A DNA stretch of 64,000 bases. It comes from Aegilops tauschii subsp. strangulata. Lineage: Eukaryota > Streptophyta > Magnoliopsida > Poales > Poaceae. The stretch is from positions 158,659,148-158,723,147 of the forward strand of contig NC_053040.3 in NCBI RefSeq assembly GCF_002575655.3, written 5' to 3'. Shown here one piece after another: positions 1-9,923 of this stretch. Within the stretch, counting starts at the first letter, position 1. Each line of letters starts with the position of its first letter. A model generated the notes under the pieces. The model did no database searches and had not been told where the DNA came from. It was given only the letters and a program-made list of their open reading frames with translations. The translations under genes were made by a program, and so were the position numbers.

Positions 1-2716
1 TTTCCTAAGCGGTGTTCTCATATTCCTATGTGAATACTAATCCTTCTTGATCTTCGAGTTTGTCATCTCAATTTCTTCTCAACCGGTGTGCTTCTCTTCA
101 AGTGGATCCGGTCATTTTCAACATTCCCAAGATCACCCCTCAGTTTTCTCAACGGTGTTTGTTTCAACCGTCCCAAGTTGTCTTTGTTTTCCCGCCCTCC
201 CACCCCTTGTTTCTTCAAGGACCCAGATTTCTTATTCAAGTATCCTTTTATTGATGGGAAGTCTCTTCATTCTTTTCCGTCAATGTTCTTATCCGACGGT
301 TCTCAGGAAGATACTAAGGAAGCTTCAAGTTCATCATTCTTTGTTCTCTTTTCTTCTCCGGTGGATTCAATTCAAGCCTTCGGTGTTGAGCATATTCCTT
401 TCATTTGTCCAATGCTTTCTCATGCCGGTGCACCTCTTAATTATTCACCTCCCTCTATTTCTTCTCAGGAGTGCTAAGATATCTCAGAAGTCTTGTGTTT
501 CCATTCTTATTCCGTTCAAGCTATTTTGAGGTTGTTACCTTATTCAAGCCATTTAATTCAACCGACGCAATCTATCTTTTAAATCGTTCAACGGTGTTTC
601 TTTTGAGTGGGCCCTAACCCACAGGTTTTTTCTAGGATCTTACCTGACTCTTCTAATTTTCCTGGAGCTAGTCCCAAATTCTTTTCGAAGTTTGACGTAA
701 GAATGAATTTCATCAGTCAGATGTTTTCCAAGATCGATTTCAAATAATTTTTTATTGTTGGCTCAACCTCTTTGTTTTTCATTTTCCCGGAGTATCTCAA
801 CAATTCATGGTGGTGTTTCTCATCGTCATTCTCAACACAGAAGACCGAGGAAGAGATTTCTCCTAAAATCTTGGTCCATTCTCTTGAAGATTCATGGTTC
901 TAGCTTCATGCCATCCTCTGATAATTGTTTTCGATTGTGAGAATTCCTTTCACCCATCCGGAGCAATTCAGAAGTCTTTTCAGTTTGATTCTCCAGAGGC
1001 CATCATCTCAGAATTATTCATTCCAGCTTTCAGCCCTCGTTCTCGAAATCTTACCGGTGCATCGTTCAAGTATTCTCTAATCAGCTCACGATCTATTCTT
1101 TCACTTGTATCTAAATTCTCTCAAGCATCTTCGTGTATTTTCCAATTCTTCCTGGTGATGCGTTCGTTTTTTTTGTTCGTTCTTTTAATCCTTACGGTGG
1201 TTTGTCCAACATTCCTCTTCCGTTGTTATCATACCAATTCATTCGCTCTTTCCAAATCCTACCGGTGGTTCGTTGAAGACCTTCCCAAGTTGAGCAATAT
1301 CTCTCTTCAATCCTTTTTCAATGAGAATGAGTTGTATGCCATATCCATTGTGTGTCATAAATTTAAGTTGACGAAGGATAAACATACAATAAATCTTATT
1401 CTTTTTTTCCTCGAGGTGATTCAATTCTTTTCTTCCGGAGTTCGTTCATGATATCAATTCTCGGTTTCTGGTTGTTCATATTCCTTTTCCGGAGTTCCAA
1501 GTTTTCCGCATTATCTCGTCGCGAAGCTCCATCTAAATCATCGCAAGGCTTCACTCTGTGTTTTCAACTTCTCTTTCTTTTCATCATCCTTTTATTACGG
1601 GAGTTCTTCATGGAGGCTCTACATGGTGGTTCGTCAAGGATTCCTTTCATTCTTCAATTGTTCTTCAAGATTTCTCTCGAAGTTATGATCCGCCAAGCTA
1701 TACTCAAAGATAAATATGGTCCTCAACACATGTTTTGTTTTGAGGAGTTCAACCATTCTTCATCTTGCATTCCGAAGTGCAATTCTCTCTATCTTATCTT
1801 CTGAGATGGTGTTATGTCATTCTTGACAATTTCCTTCGTGTTTCATGATTCACAAGTTTTCAAGAGTGACATATTTAAATCCATCATTTTCTCTTCGTTC
1901 AAGAGATCTTTTCAACCAATCAATCTTTTTGTTGGAGTTATATTGGGTTATATTTCACCTACAGCCTTCCCTAAGGAATGTAGCTACATGTGGTGCTTAT
2001 CAATGATCCAATCTTCTCCTTCTCATCTCGGTGAAGAAGTCTTTCATCTCTTCGTTGTTCACAATCAATCATTGTTTTCGTTGGTGGCAGAATTTCATCT
2101 CAAGTTTTGGGATGTTTTCCATAAGACCACTACAAGCTTATCCATTTCGTTGTTGGTTTTTCCAACAACTCCGTTTTAACCTTCTTGGAAGAGTGCTTTC
2201 CTAGTTCATTGGTGGGAGAAGTTGGCATTTTCTTCTCCATTCTGCGATTCCAATGATATATCTTCTATTCTTCCTTCCGGAGGCATTGTGATGTTGCTCT
2301 CTTCACTCATCTTCTCAGTTTGTGAGGACATTGTTCTTTTCGTGCTTATCCATTTCCAACTGGAGTGTCGTGCCCTCTTTTCAAATTCTTCCCATTCTGT
2401 CAAGTTTTGCCTCCCTTCCCAACCGGAGTGCTGTCTGAAATCTTTCTAACCCATTGTGCCATTCTTTCAATACTTCCGGAGGCAGTGTGCTGTTGATTTC
2501 ATTAAGTATCCTCCCATCTTGTAAAGTTCATGTTCAATTCCTTCCATTTACAGTCGGAGTGCTGTCCAAATTATATCATTATTATTCCTTCTCAATCTTG
2601 TTTTAACCGGAGTTTTGTGTCTATCTATCCTCTTCTAACCGGAGTCTCATCCAAGTGCTTTCATTTTGCCAAGTTCATATTCTATGCCTTCCATTTCCAA
2701 CTGGAGTGTTGTCGTA
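1..2716. repeat. CT-rich non-coding TE-like tract
   Basis: No open frame here resembles a known protein. The plus strand is rich in C and T and repeatedly carries short motifs around ccggtg or ccggag. Between about 2350 and 2710 the motif (such as aaccggagtgctgtcc) recurs at roughly 30-75 bp spacing. The texture resembles the non-coding interior of element C further right. I read it as the interior or 3' untranslated part of a long-LTR Gypsy derivative running off the left edge of the window. The boundary at 2716 is where a GC-rich block begins abruptly. Assignment is inference from composition and position. Confidence 0.4.
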
Positions 2717-5510
2717 ATTGGACTCCTGCGCCTCGTCCCCGACGCCGGCAAGATTGCCGCCGCCAAGACCATGCCTCGCCGGATCCGCCTCCCACCACCG
2801 GGAATCGGTTCCCGACGGCCTCCGCCCTCCTTGCCGTCGTCCCCGCCAAGTCCCACCGCGCCTCTGCTTCCCCTGCATCGCCCCCTGCCTTCTGCCTCGT
2901 CCTCCTCCGAGCAGAGAACGAGCGCACGCTGCCGCCGCGCGTTGACCCAGGCCTGGGTCGCATCCAGCACGCCATGGCCCAGCGCCTCTACATCCCCCAG
3001 CCGGCCTGTTGGCCCGATGTGAGCAGCCGCCCAGCCCCTCCTCTTTGTTGGCCCATCATGCACCAGATTTGGCCCGTGTCATGTTTTTTCCCTATTCTGC
3101 GAAGTTACTAATTATCCAGAGAGTGCAGTTTTACAGAAAAACCCCTAGTGTTCATGCATCTAATAACTAATTAATCATGCATCATATGTAAATAATATAT
3201 ATATATATATAATGCTCAGAATTTCATCTAGTTTCATAATATCCAACTCTCATCCATGTTTAAAATGTTTAAACTTGCTGTTTGCTTAATTTTGCATAAA
3301 TGTCATGCTAAAATGATTTATTTCATAACTAAATAATCGTAGCTCCATTTTAAATTAATTATATATGTAAATGAGGTAGAAAAATTCCTAGTTTAACATG
3401 GTGCACTTTATTTTGCTGGTTAACAACATTAAAATTGTGTTTAGGGCAGAACAGTAGCAAATTCGAAATATGCATATGAGGATTTCCGGAATTGTTGTTT
3501 CTTGTTCCCGCCTCATTTAAACTTGCCTAGATAGGTGGTTTTCCTATGCTTCACCCGTTGCCATGTTTAATAACATTTAATATTGTTGGGTACATAAACG
3601 AGAGAGAACTAAATAAATGAATGTGGTGTTTCGTCGATATGCAACTCGTTACATATTGAGCTCCACTTAACTTGTAGTGTTGTTTGTTCAATTTTGCTAT
3701 CCATGCCTCTTTAAACCGGACATGCATCATACTTGATTGTGCACCATGCCATGATTATGCTTGTTGGTTTACCATGTTGTTTGCTTCTTTCCAGTTGTTG
3801 CTTCTTCTTGATAGTTCCGTTAACGTTGCGTTTTTGAGGATCCGTTCGACTACGTTGGTTCGTCTACTTCATGGACTCGTTCTTCTTCCTAGCGGGATCT
3901 CAGGCAAGATGACCATTACCCTCGATATCACTTCTATCTTTGCTTTCTAGTTGTTCGCTCTATCGCTATGTCGCGCTACCTAGCACTTGTTTATCATGCC
4001 TCCCATATTTCCATGTCAAGCCTCTAACCCACCTTCCTAGAAAACCGTTGTTTGGCTATGTTACCGCTTTGCTCAGCCCTACTTATAGCGTTGCTAGTTG
4101 TAGGTGAAGATGAAGTTGGTTCCATGTTGGAACATGGATATTTTGGGATATCACAATATCTCTTATTTAATTAATGCATCTATATACTTGGTAAAGGGTG
4201 GAAGGCTCGGCCTTATGCCTGGTGTTTTGTTCCACTTTTTCCGCCCTAGTTTCCGTCATACCGGTGTTATGTTCCTTGATTTTGCGTTCCTTACACGGTT
4301 GGGGATTTATGGGAGCCCCTTGACAGTTCGCTTTGAATAAAACTCCTCCAGCAAGGCCCAACCTTGGTTTTAACATTTGCTACCTAAGCCTTTTTCCCTT
4401 GGGTTCTGCTGACTCAAGGGTCATCTTTATTTTAAACCCCCGGGCCAGTGCTCCTCCGAGTGCTGGTCCAACCTGGGCGAGGTCCGGCGCCCCCTGGGCA
4501 ACCAGGGTCTATGCCAACCCGACGTCTTGCCCATCCGGTGTACCCTGAGAACGAGATACGTGCGACTCCTATCTGGATTTGTCAGCACATCGGGTGGCTT
4601 TGCTGGTCTTGTTTTACCATTGTCGAAAAGTCTTGTAATCGGGATTCCGAGACTGATTGGGTCTTCCCGGGAGAAGGAATATCCTTCGTTGACCGTGCGA
4701 GCTTGTGATGGGCTAATTTGGGACACCCCTACAGGGTATAAACTTTCGAAAGCCGTGCCCGCGGTTATGTGGCAGATGGGAATTTGTTAATGCCCGGTTG
4801 TAGAGAACTTGACACTTGACTTAATTAAAATGCATCAACCGCAAGTGTAGCCGTGATGGTCTCTTTTCGGCGGAGTCCGGGAAGTGTACATGGTTTGGGT
4901 TATGTACGAACGTAAGTAGTTTCAGGATCACTTCTTGATCATTGCTAGATTCACGACCGTTGCATAGCTTCTCTTCTCGCTCTTATTTGCGTATGTTAGC
5001 CACCATACTTGCTTAGTGCTTGCTTGAGCTCCACCTCATTACCCCATCCTTCCTATAAGCTTAAATAGTCTTGAACTCGCTGATTTTGAGATTGCTGAGT
5101 CCTTGTGACTCACAGATTCTACCAAAACAGTTGCAGGTGCCGATGATACCGGTGCAGGTGATGCTACTGAACTCAAGTGGGAGTTCGACGAGGACCTTGG
5201 TCATTACTATGTTTTGTTTCCTGATGATCAGTAGTGGAGCCCAGTTGGGACGATCGGGGATCTAGCATTTGGGGTTATCTTCTTTTCGTTTGGATTTGTC
5301 CGTAGTCGGACTATGTGTGTACTTTGGATGATGTATGAATTATTAAGTATTGTGTGAAGTGGCGATTGTAAGCCAACTCTATTTGTCCCTTTCTTGTCAT
5401 TACCTGGGATTGTGTGAAGATGACCCTTCTTGCGACAAAACCACAATGTGGTTATGCCTCTAAGTCGTGCCTCGACACGTGGGAGATATAGCCGCATCGT
5501 GGGTGTTACA
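2717..5510 (+). mobile_element. 5'-truncated long LTR, Tekay-type Gypsy family
   Basis: The 3' end reads gccgcatcgtgggtgttaca and stops at 5510. The last ~2.4 kb matches, in reverse complement, the LTR at 56651-60554, for example around 4090-4350 against 57830-58080 and 5420-5510 against 56651-56760. A GC-rich leader-like block lies at 2717-3020, then AT-rich DNA, as in the other LTR. The expected LTR start tgtaacacccc is absent, so the left ~1 kb is missing or replaced by the tract at 1-2716. No coding sequence is present; the short frames inside are chance. Confidence 0.7.
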
Positions 5511-5916
5511 TTACGTGAAGAGCGTAAACCTCTGGATCAGCTGCCTCGTCGACGTCGCCGGGGGGCTCACCACGCAGCTCGCCGTCATGGGCCTGCCGAA
5601 TGTCAGGTACTCCCAGGAGCCGAACATGAGCCCCAACGCCAGGCTGACCCTGTTCTTCGAGCGCGTCCTCGACGCCCTGGAGCAGCTCCTCTCCAATCGA
5701 GCAGTTTATCTGGCCAATGTGTCCCGGAGGCTCTGCTGGGGCGCCCTGACCAAGGTGCTCACCAAGGTGGTGTTCTGAAACCCCAGCGTCGACTTTGCCA
5801 ATGCGCTGGAGAACGTGCCGGAGGATGTGGACCTCGCGGCGCTCGAGGAGTGTATCGAGCCCATCATCAGCTGCGTCGACAGAGTCAAGAGGGTGGAGGG
5901 CCAGCGCCGAGACTAG
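5511..5916 (+). pseudogene. broken coding fragment of unknown protein (C-terminal part)
   Basis: From the LTR end a single plus frame encodes about 134 residues, interrupted by TGA at 5776-5778 and ending at TAG 5914-5916. GC content is high at third positions, as in grass genes, unlike the AT-rich flanks. It is rich in Leu, Val and Ala, contains segments such as RRLCWGALTKVL and EECIEPIISCVDRVKRVEG, and ends in GQRRD. It looks alpha-helical. I do not recognise the family. Either a host gene C-terminus or the C-terminal part of a TE accessory coiled-coil protein would fit. There is no start codon of its own, because the LTR abuts it directly. The sequence to about 6030 looks like a 3' untranslated region. 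Confidence 0.45.
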
Positions 5917-6030
5917 GCACCCCATTTCTCATTGCCGCTGCGAGTTCATGACCAAGACAATTTTATCTTAAGTTAGAACCGCGGCAATTATTGATGTAAT
6001 ATAACTCTGCAGTAGTTTGAAATGAAGCAT
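5917..6030. other. AT-rich tail of the coding fragment
   Basis: Short AT-rich stretch after the stop codon at 5916. It holds no frame or repeat that I can identify and plausibly represents the 3' untranslated region of the broken fragment. Confidence 0.25.
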
Positions 6031-6534
6031 GTTATCTTCCTGTTTGACCTTTCCTTGTATGTACACACCCTACGCCTAATTGGATAGGTTTGCCGGCGCG
6101 TAAACCCATGTTAGGGCGCTTTGAAAGACGGATCCTTAGCAGCCAGCCGGGGGCGCTTGCTGCCGGGCAAGCCACCCTGCTATTCTCAACGCAGCTGCTT
6201 GAACTGTTGAGCGGACTCGAAACAGAACAAGGGCGTTGCCAATAGCGGAAGGGTTCCATCGCGTACAGGTTTTCCATACAAGTGGCAGGATTTTTCGAGG
6301 AGAATAACCTTATATTAAAAAGGAATTTGCTCAAGGTTCTGCGTGACTTAGCTTTTTCTTTGCTACGCGGATGGTTGTCGTGGCTGCGGACAACACTGCT
6401 TCGCCTAGCTGATGGCACCAGAGCGTGGCTGATCGACATCGCCCTCTTCTCTCGAGCCATCGCGACGAAGGAGTTGATGAGTTGACTCCAAAACCGGATT
6501 TTCACCGCTTGCACCCCCTACCTGGCGCGCCAAA
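6031..6534 (-). mobile_element. 5' internal region of a minus-strand LTR element, truncated
   Basis: On the minus strand this follows the LTR at 6537-7632 directly. It starts with a primer-site-like sequence (ttggcgcgccaggtaggggg on the minus strand, about 6515-6534). A minus-strand frame of 160 codons runs from 6514 to 6032 and contains MAREKRAMSISHALVPSARR, which may be a gag N-terminus, but no retroviral domain is visible. The element is cut off near 6031, so gag-pol and the 3' LTR are missing. The strand follows from the LTR-to-primer-site order. Confidence 0.45.
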
Positions 6535-6800
6535 GATGTCGGGGGGGGGGGGGGGGGTTCAAGAATGACACCTATGGGATCATAGGGAATCCCTACTATG
6601 GTTGGCGGGGCGCGGGGCTGTGAAAAGAGCGGGTTTAGAAGATCAACGCTGGGGAATTTTATCCAGGTTCGGGCCGCAAGCGATGCGTAATACCCTAGTC
6701 CTACATTGGTGTATATTTGGGTGTTCTTGAGCTCTTGAACTAGCTGCGGTGCATGCCTAGCCCAAAAAGTCCGAATCCCTTCTCTGTACGCCTCGGGCCT

Positions 6801-6809
6801 CCTTTTATA
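6801..6809 (-). promoter_or_regulatory. TATA box of the minus-strand LTR
   Basis: The minus strand reads TATAAAAGG about 820 bp into the 1,096-bp LTR. This leaves ~265 bp to the LTR end for R and U5, a normal position for an LTR promoter. Confidence 0.5.
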
Positions 6810-7050
6810 CGTCAAAGGGGTCGCCACAGTGGCACACAGGAGGTGGAAAGTATGTACAATGTACAAGTTCATCTCCTGACATCATAGGACAAATGCATTT
6901 AATGCGCCGCCTATGTGTCCTCTTGCTTTATCGAGGATGGCAAGGAAGCTCGTCTCGTCTGTCGCCACCTCGCCTTGCTTCGACGCGCGTCCAAGCTATC
7001 AAGTCATGCAGCGCCATGCTGGCTGGCTGGCTGCTGCGCTGGTGCGGTGG

Positions 7051-7311
7051 CAGGGTCTTCACGAAGATCTGCATGCCACCACGTAGGTGCTTGCCTGGTT
7101 GGCCTAGAAGCTGCATGCTGCCACGTAGGTGCGTGCCTAGTTGGCAAGTTGGCTGCTGCATCGGAACGGTCATAGGGCAGCGAAACCTTGGTAAGTGCGG
7201 GCCTGGTTGTGGCCCCACAGATGTCCCCGGCAAGGGTCTTGCCGGGGGCCTTCGTCTTCTGGTTCTCATATAATCTTGCAGGCCTTCAGTCTTCACAAAG
7301 ATCTGCATGCC
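7051..7311 (-). repeat. ubiquitin-junction-like segments inside an LTR
   Basis: The minus strand at 7051-7086 encodes LRGGMQIFVKTL. This is the junction between two ubiquitin units in a polyubiquitin gene (end LRGG, start MQIFVKTL). A second segment at 7288-7311 encodes GMQIFVKT, and a third at 7111-7130 encodes HLRGSMQ. No more of ubiquitin is present. The segments lie inside the LTR, so they may be a captured gene scrap that was later duplicated. Twelve consecutive matching residues are seen directly; the capture is inference. The element does not make ubiquitin. Confidence 0.55.
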
Positions 7312-7632
7312 AGCATGCAGGCGCCTCCTTAGCCTTGGTTCCAATGTTGTCGATGGTGTCAGAACTCTCAGGCTCAAGGGTGGCGGCCTTGCTGGTGTTG
7401 GATAAGTTGCTCCGGCAAGGCCCTTGCCGGGGCCACGGGGGCCGCCCCGGCAAGGCTCTTGCCAGGGCGAGCCCACCTTGTCCCTTTGCTCTTCGTGCCT
7501 CTGGCTTGAGCGCTGCTCTGGTAGTCTTGTATCTTGCTTCCTCTGCAATGCCAAGCGTGGCCGCAGGTGTGGCGGCAACTGCCCGTGCACAAGTAAAGGG
7601 GTACAGAAGGCCCCTACTTTTGTACACCGACA

Positions 7633-8888
7633 TTTTGGTTGTAGGCTATCAAGATCAACAGCAGGTTCTATCTCCACATCATTATTATTACTAGGTTGAG
7701 CATCAACATGAACATCATCATTATCATTATTACTAGGTTCATGTTCATCACCTGATTGTGTTTCTACATCAGAAATAGAAATGTCATTTGGATTCTCAGG
7801 TGTGTCTACAACAGGTTCACAAGAAGTATGTAAGGTCCTATCATTATTATTTTTATTTTTAGAAGGACTAGGAGCATTACTATTAATGCTCTGAGAGTCT
7901 TGTTCAATTCTTTTAGGATGGCCCTTAGGATACAAGGGTTCCCGAGTCATTTTACCACCTCTAGTCATAATTCTAACAACATGATCATTCATCTTATTAT
8001 CCATTTCATTAAGCAAATTATTTTGTGCCTTAAGAACTTGTTCTACTTGAGTTTTTACCATGAATTGTACTTGAGGATGATCAGCCAAAGCATTAAGTAA
8101 TTAGAGAAGCCTCCCCCAAGCTTATGGGAGACTCTCTTCTTCAAGTTGCACGAAGTTAAATATTTCCTGTAAGGCAGCTTGTTTCTTATGAGCACGAAAA
8201 TATTTTTTAGAGAAGTAATAAATCATATCTTGGGGACTACGCACACAACTAGGAGCAAGATAATTAAACCATATCTCAGCATCACCCTTTAATGAGAAAG
8301 GAAACAACTTAAGAATATAGTAATAACAAATTTTTCCCTCATAAGCAAACATGGTGGCTATGTCATTTAATTTAGTAAGATGTGCCACAACAGTTTTAGA
8401 TTCATAACCATGGAAAGGATCAGATTCAACCAAAGTAATTAACTCAGGATCGACAGAGAATTCATAATCCTTATCAGTAACAAAGATAGGTGAAGTGGCA
8501 AACTTAGGATCATATTGTATTCTATTATTCAAAGATTTTTCTTTCAACTTGACTAGTAATTTCTTATGATGCTCTTTACCCTTACAACCAAGAAAGTCCC
8601 TAGCTACCTCTCCATCCATAACATAACCTTCAGGTATAACATGCAATTCATATCTAGGAGTGCTAGGTCTAACATGTGTTTCAAAGTGTTCAGTTTCAAT
8701 AATTTCATCAGTTTCAGAAATATCATCAGTTTCAACATTCTCAATATCTTTAGCTCTAGCAAGTTGTTCATCAAGAAATTCACCCAGTGGCACAGCCTTA
8801 TCAAGCAAAGCAGTAGTATCATCATAAGCATCATGTATAGCAGAAGTAGCATCATCAATTACTTGCGACATATCAGAATTAATAGTAG
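7633..8888 (-). pseudogene. Athila-type gag, downstream part
   Basis: Minus-strand gag frame of an Athila-clade Gypsy element. The capsid-like core has the pattern FHGYES, AHLTKL, FPFSLKGDAEIWFNYL and LQEIF, as in other plant Athila gags, followed by a charged, Asn/Asp/Ser-rich C-terminal stretch. Two in-frame stops (8122-8124 and 8101-8103) break it. It is interrupted downstream by the LTR at 7632 and upstream by CACTA-1 at 8889. Removing CACTA-1 and one TAG joins it in frame to the gag segment at 23402-23555. Pol of this copy is not in the window. Gag would form the retroelement particle, but this copy cannot be translated intact. Confidence 0.8.
8886..8888. other. target-site duplication TAG, left of CACTA-1
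   Basis: TAG immediately precedes CACTACTG at 8889. The matching TAG is at 23399-23401 after the right terminus ...CCAGTG. Three-base duplications are standard for CACTA elements, and the gag frame continues when one copy is removed. Confidence 0.75.
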
Positions 8889-8959
8889 CACTACTGTAGG
8901 ATGCTGCTAACGCGACACTACGATCAGAGACCCTTTCAAGAAACTGTGTGCAATGCATT

Positions 8960-9475
8960 AATCACAAACGGGGATGTAAAAAAACCCGTCAAAAAGGTGC
9001 AAAACGTTTGCAATGGAGGATGCATCAAACACGATTCAGATTTTAGTTGCGTGTGCGATCCAGGGCATACGGTTCAGTCCAATGAACTATTTGTGATGAG
9101 GCGGAACAAAAGAAGCGGGCAGCCTGATGAAGGCGTGTGCGATATAGAGCATACGATTCACTCGGATGAACTGTTTGTGATTAGGCAACACAAAAGAAAC
9201 GGGCAGCCAGATGAAGGTGTGTGCGATATACAGCATACGGTTCACTCGGATGAACTGTTTGTGATTAGGCAACACAAAAGAAACGGTCAGCCAGATCAAG
9301 GTGTGTGTGATTGAGGGCATATGCTTCAGAAGGACTAACTATTTGCGATTAGGCAACAGAACAGAAACGGGTAAGCCAGATCAAAGTGTCTGCGATTGAT
9401 GGTATACACTTCACATGGACAAACTGTTTGCGATTAGCCACAACAAACTGAAACAGTTAGATAGATCAACGTGTG
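8960..9475 (+). repeat. 84-bp subterminal tandem repeat of CACTA-1
   Basis: Five to six degenerate copies of an 84-bp unit, anchored by gtgtgcgat at about 9050, 9133, 9217 and 9301, with later copies drifting. Because 84 is divisible by three, one plus frame stays open through the better copies and reads a 28-residue repeat with SDELFVIRQHKRNGQPD. Subterminal repeats of this kind bind transposase in CACTA elements, so the open frame is probably incidental. Confidence 0.75.
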
Positions 9476-9818
9476 TGCGCTAGACGGGCACGCCCATTCT
9501 AATTAAAAGAAGCATGCACGATGGTAATAACGAGCGCGCACGGTTGTCGGAACAAGACGTGTGCTGACATTGCCTATTACGGTCCACCCTATGGTGCAAA
9601 CGCCACGTACGCGGCAGAGAAAGCGTACGTGCCCACGTTACGCCTTCCGGGAATAGTGCCGCACTTATAACCGTCAGCAAATTTTGAGCATGCGTCCCGT
9701 CACAATTTTCTTTTAGAAGAACAGGGAGGCCGCGTCCTATCACATTCCAAATTGCAAACATGTTCATGCCGATCAAAACCTAAACGGTTTCCCAATTAGG
9801 AGCGTATTACTACGCGGT
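9476..9818. other. CACTA-1 subterminal DNA without a gene
   Basis: GC-rich stretch with scattered gtgtgcg- and acgcacg-like motifs typical of CACTA ends. No coding frame or clear tandem period was seen. Confidence 0.35.
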
Positions 9819-9826
9819 TATAAATA
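9819..9826 (+). promoter_or_regulatory. TATA box ahead of the decapeptide-repeat ORF
   Basis: TATAAATA lies 98 bp before the ATG at 9924. The intervening leader is CA-rich. The spacing suits a plant polymerase II promoter with a ~70-nt 5' leader. Confidence 0.5.
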
Positions 9827-9923
9827 CTACTACTCCAAGATGACTGCACATTCCTCCTCAACTCCTCATCCACAAAAAGTCAAAAACAAACAAGTCATTC
9901 ATCATCGTTCCCTTGCGTCCGCC

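Larger units (their letters stand above)
6537..7632 (-). mobile_element. LTR of a Gypsy-like element inserted in Athila gag
   Basis: Minus-strand LTR of 1,096 bp starting TGTCGGTGTACAAAAG (7632) and ending in a C-run followed by CCGACA (6537). The inverted ends TGTCGG/CCGACA and the adjacent primer site define it. On the plus strand a run of 17 G occupies 6541-6557. Three imperfect palindromes of the form ccggcaaggcccttgccgg lie at 7225-7249, 7412-7435 and 7444-7468. A TATA box on the minus strand is at 6801-6809. It interrupts the Athila gag frame, which ends at 7633. Short segments matching ubiquitin coding sequence lie at 7051-7130 and 7288-7311. The family is not recognised. Confidence 0.7.

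Noticed and set aside
47..2449. Several open frames of 60-190 codons in the CT-rich left region
   Set aside because: They overlap in different frames, are Ser/Phe/Leu-rich as expected from TTC/TCT-rich DNA, and show no domain.
2530..3111. A 193-codon plus frame and minus counterparts in the GC-rich block
   Set aside because: The block is the GC-rich leader part of an LTR; high GC keeps all frames open by chance.
7051..7086. A ubiquitin gene
   Set aside because: Only about 12 codons match; no further ubiquitin sequence, start or stop is present, so it is at most a captured scrap.
6928..8088. A 386-codon minus frame taken as one protein
   Set aside because: It runs from Athila gag through the border at 7632 into an unrelated LTR; only the part above 7633 is gag.
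9087..9320. Regular repeats that could suggest a CRISPR array
   Set aside because: The units are direct tandem repeats without unique spacers, in a plant CACTA transposon end.
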